The translations under genes and the position numbers were made by a program. The notes beneath the pieces are model-generated. The model saw nothing but the letters and a program-made list of their open reading frames with translations, made no database searches and had not been told where the DNA came from. A stretch of 64,000 bases of DNA from Steromphala cineraria (taxonomy: Eukaryota > Mollusca > Gastropoda > Trochida > Trochidae), in NCBI GenBank assembly GCA_916613615.1, contig OU744723.1, forward strand, positions 61,512,239-61,576,238, written 5' to 3'. Below, in pieces: positions 55,397 through 64,000 of this stretch (position 1 is the stretch's first letter; every line of letters begins with the position of its first letter).

Positions 55397-55616
55397 TACA
55401 TAGAGAATACTAAACGACGTCCCGTTTCATAACATATTTATGAAACGAGTGAATGGGTTGGTATTTAACGAGCGAAAGCGAAAGGTTTAGTATATTATTT
55501 ATTACTTGCTTAATAACATCGTAAAAATACAAAGAAAGTCGCCAACATGACTGTCGCGGCCGGCCCACTGACATTATGACGTCATACTTAACAATTGTGA
55601 CGTCATCATTACAAGT
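55397..55616. repeat. Collapsed copy of hairpin 1 plus spacer 2
   Basis: It matches 46361-46616: the left half of hairpin 1 up to aacgagcgaaagcg, then directly the outer right end ggtttagtat, then the spacer with tcgccaacatgactgtcgcggcc and two TGACGTCA sites. About 55 bp of right-arm sequence is missing, so this copy cannot fold as the intact one does. Confidence 0.85.
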
Positions 55617-57726
55617 TTTATCACCAGGGTAATGACTATTCAACTTACATTTATTTAAATTACGTACTTGTTGAATAACTCGCTTTTAAAAATTAATTTG
55701 TCAACAGACCTTTTGTGATTTTTGTTTAAAATTCATACAATATGAATAATAAGTAAACAAAATATGCTGTCGACATATCTTGTTCTATGTTTATTTGTTG
55801 ACTCTTAATAGAGGTACGACGTCCTATAACACAACAAAACGTGTCATTTTTTAAGGAAATTTTGGTTCAACAAACTTCTTGAAGTATTTTTTAGAAACAA
55901 AGCCACAATACACAATGTATATTATATATAAATTTGTCAGTGTTGTATGATCTTTTATAGGTCGTTTCAATGGATGTCCTTGAAATACCCAGGAGAGGGT
56001 ACAACAATTGTTATTTTGCATCAAAGACTTTGTATTCACGGAAAAATTGGCTTGGTCACTGGATTTAGATTTCATGTCCTACAATTTGATGTATTCTGTT
56101 ATCATGTATGACAAGTATGACTGTCAATGGATTTGTAACTCGTTTCGGGAGGGCACGCTCACCCACAGCCAAAACACACCCTTCAAGATATGTTACATTT
56201 TGCCTAAAATCTAGCAAATATAATTGTATTATTTATCATGATAATAAATACGTATTCTTTTAATGCTTTAAAACTATTATTATTAAAATCATTATTCAAA
56301 CAGTTGACTTCCTCCGAAAAAAAGGTTTTTAAATTCATGAAATTAATGAAAGATAAAAGAATTGAATTCCATTAGATATATTACATAATAGAATTTTCTT
56401 AAAACTCAAGTATTGAAACGTTTTGCGTCATTACCAATTAAAGTTTTTCATTGATTTGTTTATCAAAAGAGAATTCGAAGTTACAGATACAGTGTATGAT
56501 TTAACAGAATAAGCGATTCTCGATCAAATAGTTTTCATTTTCACGTTATTTCGTTTAATACGTTTAGTTTAAGAGTTAGATTGTTAATTTAAAGTGATAT
56601 AGTGTATGAACTAATTGGAATAGGCGATTGCCAATCAAATAGTAATAATTTGTACAACTTTGACAATTACTTTTCATTCGTTATGGATTACGAGTTTGAG
56701 TTTAAAGGGGCACTAGCACGTGTTTGAAAATTTTATATTTGAAAATTGTCACTGAAAATTGTGCATTAATGTAGTATTTTTATAGTGTCAAAAATCTTAT
56801 TACACAAACCAATCATCCATACTCAGAGAACAAATAAAAACCATTCTAACATGACACGACAACTAGTTTGAAAATACTGTGTTCTGATTGGTTACTCATA
56901 AACATTTTGGAGTAATTATTTCGCCGATAATCACCGCTAAATATTAACGACCGCTTCACATTCCTCCGCGCACGAGTATACAATCTGCACTCAGCGACTT
57001 TCTGTTTACAATAGACATTTTGGCGACGACACTTTAAATTTCAATATCAGAAACTTGTCGACATTTTGAAACACCTACAAATTTTAATCGAATAACCAGG
57101 TATTTTGTTCCTGTTTGAAGTGTTTCTTACTGCTTCGTGATGTAAATTAATCACAGTCCATAGATCTAAAACAAAATCACCGATCGCAACACCTCTCATA
57201 CAGCGATTCGTCAAATGAACAGAAGCGACTTTATTCTTTAATTTCGCTGAATGCTGTCACTGCCCCTACCTCTTATTTACAAGTGACCACTTTTCCTGTC
57301 ACAGTCCTCCCAACCATGACACAAAATATAACTTTCTTGACAGCTTCCACTAAGTTTGAAACAGTTCACCGACACGTAGTGAACAACTATTTTCAGAGTA
57401 ACGACCCTTGATTTGGTCAGTCCTTGTCGCTCTTGTAGGGGTGATGGGTCGACCCATGGATTTAGGTAAAAATTCGTAAATTTGACGACATTGAAAACTG
57501 TTCTCTATTGATAATATGCTCAATAGATTACAGATGAGTCTATTTAAAAACGTGTTTTCTGTATGTAATGACATTTTAATTGTTATGTGTTCTTTATAAA
57601 AGTGGACTGTACCGTTGTTTTGCAAGTGAGTGGAACCGGTCTGCACCGGTTTGACCTAATCACATTGCTTTTGCGCAAGTCAAAATAGTTCCACCTTTTT
57701 TGACTAATTAGTCATGTTAGAATGGT
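55617..57726. other. No recognised gene
   Basis: AT-rich. Short frames only. Around 56880 a tctgattggttactcat word resembles CCAAT-containing stretches next to other foldbacks. Confidence 0.5.
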
Positions 57727-57882
57727 GATAAATCCATTCTGTTTTTATTTTGGGGTTGTATGTCGTGCATTCTTTACCCCTAAATAAACATTTCAAACCT
57801 CGCAAGCTCGGTTTGAAATTATATTTAGGGGTAAAGAATGCACGACATACAACCCCAAAATAAAAAACAGAATGGATTTATC
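57727..57882. repeat. Foldback hairpin with CTCG apex (156 bp)
   Basis: The arms of about 70 bp (gataaatccattctg ... acccctaaata and complement) are nearly perfect. An inner stem catttcaaac / gtttgaaat closes on the apex CTCG-caag-CTCG. The size matches the other hairpins (156-172 bp), but the outer ends differ (gataaatcc in place of aataaatag). Confidence 0.85.
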
Positions 57883-59082
57883 CCCTAATTCACATAAAGT
57901 CCATCGGCGGCCATTAGTGTGTGAACACCATTTATTCGGGTTTTTTTAAGAAAAAAGGAATCGAATGACTGAAGTTTACATTATATATTTGATTTAATAC
58001 TGCTTCATTTAGTTAATTACATTGTTTTCCAATTGGAACCATTCAATTTCATTTTCCTGATATCACCTTATATTCCCCCTAAAATTGTATACTGTCCCTT
58101 TTGAAGTGTACTATTAATGGTTTTAAGTCGAGAAAGTTTGTTCAAATACGAAGTGTTGGACAAAAATGATACAGCCTTTTTAATGTCAATTTTGAAGGAT
58201 TTGAACAAAATTTTATGTTCAAACAACATAACCTTTGATATTTACACAAAATTTTAGAACCCGTATTTTGATATCATGCTTCTTTCAGATGTGCATATTG
58301 GTTATCTTGAGCTTTTATGCTCACTACGTTTGCAGTTAATGTGAGTAACTTTTTCTCATCTTTATGAAAGTTTATACTTGTGGGGCTAATTTTCAATTTT
58401 TTGTGTCATCGAGATTTTACCTTTTCCTTTGCCTTTGCTTTTAAAATTAATCTACCAGTTATACCTTAATCATGGATACATTTTCATTTAGTAAATATAC
58501 TAGACTGTTAAACTGGAACCCAACCTTCCCCATAGTTCATTTCCTTGAATGTAGCAAACGTTCCGAATGTCCGAATGTACTTATCCGAGGTTAGACAAAT
58601 AAACTTTGTCAGATCCGAATGTAAGGCATGGGTGTGACAATGATCTTCCATCGTGAAAACAATTTGAAAACATTCTTAAGTATCATATTAATTTTAGCTT
58701 CCACATAACATCCACCATTCGTCGCAACTATAAATGCTTATTGTCACATGCGAAATGTACATGCACGCATTATCCACTGCTTTTTACGAATTCTTTTTTT
58801 GCGGAAACCTGGAAGCCAAAAACAAAATTTGTAAAAACTGTATTTAAAGTTAAAGGCAAAGTTTAAATATAAAGCCATAGGCGCGCAAAAAAAAACTAAT
58901 TTTATTTCTAATTTATGATATTAATGATACAGAAACACTCTGTTAATAATATCAATGAATATCAAATCAAATACAGCCACATGGAAGTTCTGAAAAATAG
59001 CGAATGCCAATGCATTTCTTTTGATACAAGTAGTTGTTAGTGACCACTTTGCATCCCAACTTAAAATCTATTCCATCTTAAG
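57883..59082. other. No recognised gene
   Basis: AT-rich with no clear element. Confidence 0.5.
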
Positions 59083-59166
59083 ATGGGATAGCTCTCGGGG
59101 CTATCCCAACTGTGGATAAAGCACTATTCCAAGTTGGGATATCCCATCTGAAGATGGGATAGCTGG
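59083..59166. repeat. Clustered short palindromes
   Basis: ccatcttaagatgg, tatcccaac / gttgggata and a second cccatctgaagatggg lie within 84 bp. They form overlapping alternative hairpins. Confidence 0.6.
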
Positions 59167-59339
59167 ATCAATATTTGATTTGGAAAAAATATTGATGTTA
59201 AAGAAAATTCAAATTTTAAAACAAAATCAATAGAGAAAAAATTGGTTATAAAAATGACTTTGATGAAAAAATGACTGATTAATAAAATGACTTTGATTAG
59301 CAATTACACTAAGAAATGTTGATAATTTTGATTAAAAGA

Positions 59340-60056
59340 TGGACTTTGGTGGATTTTTTCAACTGGTGTCTGCATAACCACCCAATGAAGATGGATACCA
59401 AGTTTGAAGGCTCCAGGTGCAAGATTTTGTGAGATATCAGAATAACTATCTTTCCCGGTTGTCAAGGTCAAGGTCACAATAACTAAATGGCTTCTGCATA
59501 TCCGCCCGATGAAGACTTATACCAAGTTTGCAGGCTCTTAGTGCAAGGGTTTGTGAGATATCGGGCTAACAAGATTTCATGTACTAGTCATAGTCCAGTC
59601 GTTACCTTGAAAATTAAGTCAAGGTCATGAACACCAATTTAAACCCAATAAAGACTCATACTTAGTTTGAAGACTCTAGGTGCAAGTGTTTGTGGTTTGA
59701 AGGTTTGATATACATGTCAAAGTTCTAAAACTTAGGTCAAGGTCACCAAAACCGACTGGTCAATCAAGATTGAATGTTCTAGGTTGAAGGGTTTGTGAGA
59801 TATCGTGCTAACAAAGGTTACACACTGGTCAAAGTCCTGTCGTGACCTTGAAAATTAGGTCAATATACATGTCAAAGTTCTTAAACTGGCTGATGTCTGC
59901 GTTTGCACCCAATGAAGACTGATAGAAGGTTTGAAGGCTCTAGGTGGAAGGGTTTGTGAGATATTGCGCTAACAAGAGGCGGGACGGACGGACGGACGTA
60001 CTGAGCTGAATAACTATGTCCCCCGCTTCGCACTTCGTGCGGAGGGGGACAATAAT
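59340..60056. repeat. Degenerate tandem repeats ending in a GGAC run and hairpin
   Basis: Variants of atgaagac...ataccaagtttgaaggctc and gtgcaagggtttgtgagatatc recur at least four times at uneven spacing. The array ends gggacggacggacgga, then the hairpin 60018-60050 (gtcccccgc pairing with gcggagggggac). Confidence 0.7.
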
Positions 60057-60298
60057 ATATACCCTGAAAGAAAAAGAAAATTTTATATCCTATCTTTAAC
60101 AGTTCGTTATAGAAAACCACCCAAACTCGTACAGATGGATCTAAAGGTTGGATCCTCCTTCATGGGTTTTATATATACATCTAACGGTACTTTTAGTATC
60201 ATTAACAGGAAAACTTTAAAAGAAAATGTTTCGGAAAATTATTATCTAAGATGCATATTTATGCTATAATCTTCACAAAAGTGACAAAAGAATATTAT

Positions 60299-60687
60299 TT
60301 AATGAGCGTTTAATAGCACAATGCCAAAACTACAGAAGTAATGATCCATGAAAACATTTACACTTGGTGCAACCCATATACTCTCTCCTTCATGTAGATA
60401 GGTCATGGTTGTGGTCGACGTAGTTTCATGTGAAATAGAGCGAATTCCATAGGCTTGGTCAATGACGTAACCCCTTTCTTTGTATATTATGAATACAAAA
60501 GGATCTGCTGGTCGTTGGTAAGAGAATTCAATCCAAATCAGGTAGGTTCCACTCGTTGGAATGGTAAATGTCCCAGTGCTGTTGTCATAAAAGTCTCCCG
60601 CGTTATACGAAATATCATCATAATTAACAGGTGTTTTGGCAGTGACATTTCTACCCTTTGATATTCTTCCTTGAAAACCAATGTAAC
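60299..60687 (-). CDS. Exon 2 of C1q gene C (C1q domain)
   Basis: 389 nt. It contains FYDNSTGTFTIPTSGTYLIW, FSYQRPADPFVF and GESIWVAPSVNV. All strands of a C1q jelly roll are present. Confidence 0.92.
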
Positions 60688-62569
60688 CTGAAAGAAAGCG
60701 ATATGTCAAAATAAATGCTACAAAAGTTTTTAAACCTTACTTATAACTAGGCAATGAACCATATCCAAACTGAGAGGCGATTTGCAGAATCCTTTTGGTG
60801 TCTTAGATGATCAGTTAGTGTGCTTATTTCATATCAGCTTGGTGAGATGTGAACCATCGTTCCTATTGTGTTCCATCATGACTCTCTTACCAATGTAAAG
60901 AAATTGAAGCAGCAGCATACACGTTTCACACTGAGACTGAATGATAGTATAAAGGCTATCGAAACAGGCAGTCTGCTTAGAATCGACTGTGATCCGGGAA
61001 TGAAATTGATATTCACATTGCCAGGAATCAAACGTGTTTCATTAGGGAGTTTCCTGCACAGGCTCTGAATGCACCAAATCTACTCTCACAAGCTAGATCA
61101 TCTATAACGCGTTACACAATGGAGTTACCTGCCTCTAGTTACTGAAACCAGATTCCTTGCTATCGGCTGGATGAACTTATGTCAGACTGTGGTGGAGAGG
61201 AAACAAGGCTAGATTGAGTTCAAACCCCTGTAAAGTCAATAACTTAATTTCTCGGAGCACGGCAAGCTTCAAATACTCGAATGTCAAAATAGGACCATTT
61301 AGTGATAAAATTGACACAAACTGAGGGGTTTGCAATAAAATTAAAATTCCATCTAACGATGACCTCAACTTATATAGCTGACTACGGTTTCATGTGATTC
61401 TACATGTATGATTACGAGTGATGTTCTATACAATAGCGCCATATTCGCAATATGTTGCCTAAAGTGTATAAATGCAAGAGCTTTAACACCTACAATTACT
61501 AGGTAATATTAGTGAAGTTTTAGAAGTTATTTACAGAGAACGTATTCCAATTAATAAAGTAAAGTAAATATATAACCCTCAGGTAGTGTGTCTTACGCCC
61601 CGACTCGATCATTGAAATTAATTATAGTCCAAGATTTTGTTGACTGTCACCTATGGACATACAGCATATCACATGTTGCTGCAAAACACTATAAACTGAA
61701 ATAAAATCTTGTGAAACTCCAAACTTGTTTAAGCCCAGATCCAAAACACAAATTTTCGCTGATAAGTGAACTTTTCAACTTTGAGCTTAAAGTATCATAA
61801 ATGAACTATATTATTATTAGTAAATGAATGTGATAAACTTATCTGCGTGCTTACCGTTGCTATCAGGACGTTTTTCAAAAACTTCAAGATCATGTTTAGT
61901 TTTTGCTAAATCCATCTCAACACTGTGATGTGATGCTATCAGTTCAATGGCTGTTGCATTTTGACTTGCCCATAACTTGGATAATTCTGTATAGTGTTCT
62001 TCAACATTCAGACTTGTAGCATTATGACTTGCCCACAGTTTGGATAATTCTGCATCTTTTTCTTTCAGGTTTAGATTAGTTGATTCCAGCTTTAAAGCTG
62101 TTTCATTATGACTTGCCAAAAGTTTTGATAACTGTGCAACATTTCCTTCACATTTGATAAGAGTTGATTCCAGTTTGACTACTGTTTCATTGTAACCTGT
62201 CGAGAATTCAGAAAACTGTGCAACTTTTTGCTCAAGCTTTCGAATCGTTTCATTGTGGTTTGCCCATAGTTCGGATAACTCTGCATCTTTTTCTTCCAAC
62301 TTTTGAACCGTTTCATTATGACTTGTTTTCAGATCTGCAAGTTCATTGGTAGTTTGGATGAGCTGAGAAAGCAGTTTGGTTAATATTACTCTATTGCTCT
62401 GTTCTTGAGCTTGAGAGTGAGACTGTATTTCAGCTAACATCTCGTCTAGTTTCTTCACATGTTCTTTCAGGCTGACATCCGGTGTCTGAACATCACTACT
62501 GGTTATGTAATTAATAACCAACATCAATACAGAGAGGGTCAGAGCGTGGTGTTCCATATTGTCAGGCAT
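60299..62569 (-). CDS. Secreted coiled-coil C1q-domain protein C, 2 exons, 367 aa
   Basis: The model on minus is exon 1 62569-61855 and exon 2 60687-60299, 1,104 nt, phase-1 intron (donor gtaagc, acceptor ctttctttcag). The inner ATG at 62557 aligns with the start of gene B (MEHHAL), so the protein may be 363 aa. A signal peptide and DVQTPDVSLKEHVKKLDEML are followed by five sequon-led coiled-coil units of 21, 21, 28, 28 and 21 residues. The C1q domain runs from GYIGFQGRISKG to CSFGIVLLNAH. The layout is the same as gene B but the coiled coil is longer. It is a tandem paralogue, in the same orientation, about 10 kb away. The role is inferred as oligomeric pattern recognition. Confidence 0.92.
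60688..61854 (-). other. Intron of C1q gene C
   Basis: 1,167 bp with no recognised element, much shorter than the 2.3-kb intron of gene B, which gained a LINE fragment and a SINE. Confidence 0.7.
61855..62569 (-). CDS. Exon 1 of C1q gene C (signal peptide and coiled coil)
   Basis: 715 nt. Units begin at NETVQKLEEKDAELSELW, NETIRKLEQKVAQFSEF, NETVVKLESTLIKCEG, NETALKLESTNLNLKEK and NATSLNVEEHYTELSKLW. Each opens with Asn-x-Thr, and each unit length is a multiple of seven. Confidence 0.9.
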
Positions 62570-63030
62570 AAGGTTTCTGTCCTTATCTGGAAGCCAATGC
62601 TGTGGGTCACAGGAATGAACAGGTGCTCGGTCGTGATAAAACTAAAATATATTAAGGGGCTAGGCCATTCATCGGGGGAGGGGTTGGGGGCTTGGCTTGT
62701 TTTTATCACTTTGCTTGTACATTAGAATAAGACACTCAATGTATTTTTTTGAAATCCCTCTCTATTTAAGTGTATATTTGTTCATGACCCTCCCAAAATT
62801 AATTTCAACATCATGAAATTAATCTTCTGATTTATGTTTGGTTGTACATGTTAAATTTTGAATTATAGTTAATAGAATGTTAAAATATATACATTTACAG
62901 TATTGAAAATTGACTATATATAGTAAATTACAGTTTACTGAAAACAAAATGACTTCCTCATATAGATTCATTGTTAAAATATTGGACATTGTTTTATTGG
63001 TAAACACAAAATAATAAATTTCATTCATAG
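62570..63030. other. Upstream region of C1q gene C
   Basis: No clear TATA or repeat is visible. A gggggaggggttggggg G-run lies at about 62678-62694. Confidence 0.4.
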
Positions 63031-63690
63031 ATAGCCCTACAGTCCAACACAAGTTTCGGCTTCTAATCGTGGCAGTTATCGATCCCAATATAGAGGACGT
63101 TTTTCGAACTTTAATCGAGGCAGAGGAACTGGAAATAACTTTTCTAAAATTTGTCAAACAGGCTATTCCCCAACGGAAGAGGCCTCGAATTCAACGTGGA
63201 GAAGAGCGCGCTACCGACGATCAATTCTAACTGTGCTCGATTGGATATGGTGGAGTTATCTCCCTTAGACTGTTGACACTTCTGTCGGCAATGGTTTTGT
63301 ACTATTCAGCTAGGGTGGAACTTCCTGAACTGTGTTCATTGTATAAGTACTGATGTGCAGAATTCTTTTCGTTCATTACCTAAACCTTTTGGATTTCGAA
63401 ATCCTATCTTTTCGGTAAAAAAAGGAGTGTTTATTGACACTGATATTAACGAACTATTGAGGACAGGGTGTGTTAAAGTTTGAGACACTAAACCAAGATA
63501 TATATCCTCACTGGGATGGGTGCCTAAAATGATAATAAGCTTAGACTTATTCCCAATTTAAGACATCTAAACAATTTCTGCAAAACGCCGATTTTTAGAA
63601 ATGAAGACATCAGGAATGTTGCTGACATTTTCAGGCATGATGACTGTTTAGTGTCTGTTGATTTTACGAGTGGATTTCACCATGGTACAC
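63031..63690 (+). pseudogene. DIRS-like gag/reverse transcriptase remnant, plus-strand part
   Basis: First an Arg/Gly-rich stretch (SYRSQYRGRFSNFNRGRGTG), then after breaks RT text: FRNPIFSVKKGVFIDTDINE, YISSLGWVPK, LRLIPNLRHLNNF, then FRNEDIRNVADIF and CLVSVDFTSGFHHV. The order matches DIRS-like reverse transcriptases up to the first catalytic Asp. Frames are broken by stops. Confidence 0.6.
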
Positions 63691-63700
63691 GCTGTTTTAC

Positions 63701-63997
63701 CTAGCAACGATTGTTGTAGCGCAAGTTCCCGTATTTAATAATTGTCTTATTGTCCTCTTTAAGCGATGAACACGTTTGTTTTTGCGCTTGAACGTAAAAT
63801 TCATCTTTGTCAACAGTAACAATTGTTGAACCAATGAAGTCAATAGAATGAACTGGTATAAACACTGATTTATCGAAATGGATTCGCAAACCCCAATCAT
63901 TAAGTGTATCAACCAACAAGTCAGTATGATCCGGAATAAGAGCTCTAGTAGACATCAACAAAAAATCAACTCTCGTTCGGGTAATACAAAAATTCAC
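63701..63997 (-). pseudogene. DIRS-like reverse transcriptase remnant, inverted part
   Basis: The minus frame reads RTRVDFLLMSTRALIPDHTD, then LNDWGLRIHFDKSVFIPVHS and DFIGSTIVTVDK. This is the palm-to-thumb section that should follow the plus-strand part. VDFLLMS sits where YVDDFLL is expected, so the catalytic Asp pair is damaged. Its inverted orientation next to 63690 indicates a rearrangement. The frame continues past the window end. Confidence 0.6.
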
Positions 63998-64000
63998 ACT

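Overview
The window is animal nuclear DNA. Genes are split by long introns with GT/AG boundaries, intergenic DNA is AT-rich and packed with LINEs, SINEs, tRNA-derived repeats and foldback elements, and the host genes are secreted C1q-domain proteins and an F-type-lectin-like protein. Expanded C1q and F5/8C families together with these repeats suggest a marine mollusc, perhaps a gastropod. The species is inference.

Layout: (1) 1-2.6 kb: repeats, including a 91-bp minisatellite with alternating unit types. (2) 2.8-20.9 kb (+): a four-exon gene for a secreted protein with an F5/8C (fucolectin-type) domain and a C-terminal PAN/apple-like domain. All introns are phase 1. Intron 2 carries a full-length, intact L1-like LINE (minus strand) flanked by 1,686-bp, almost identical direct repeats, plus a broken tyrosine-recombinase (Crypton-like) gene. 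(3) 21-31 kb: tandem repeats, a LINE fragment, two near-identical foldback elements, a dead Tc1-like transposase and a C1q fragment. (4) 32.3-40.5 kb: a complete PIF/Harbinger transposon (TAA target duplication, inverted ends) with a two-exon Myb-like gene, a DDE transposase and, just upstream of the transposase, an F-box/LRR-like coding exon that is not part of the usual Harbinger set. (5) 43-51 kb: a C1q pseudogene, an array of foldback hairpins and spacers, and an intact two-exon C1q gene (minus). (6) 51.6-54.8 kb: a 5'-truncated CR1/Rex-like LINE between AGT microsatellites, itself interrupted by a 484-bp MITE. (7) 55-64 kb: more foldback copies, a second intact C1q gene (minus), and a rearranged DIRS-like reverse transcriptase.

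The host genes look like secreted pattern-recognition proteins: two intact coiled-coil C1q genes, two broken C1q copies, and one lectin-like gene. Mobile elements account for most of the rest. The strongest candidates for something undescribed are four. First, a family of 156-172 bp nested palindromes whose stems differ completely in sequence but which share ends, layer lengths and same-orientation CGAG (or CTCG) tetramers at each layer junction. Second, a Harbinger carrying an F-box gene. Third, the LINE with a 1.7-kb target duplication. Fourth, C1q coiled coils built from 21- and 28-residue units that each begin with an N-glycosylation sequon.
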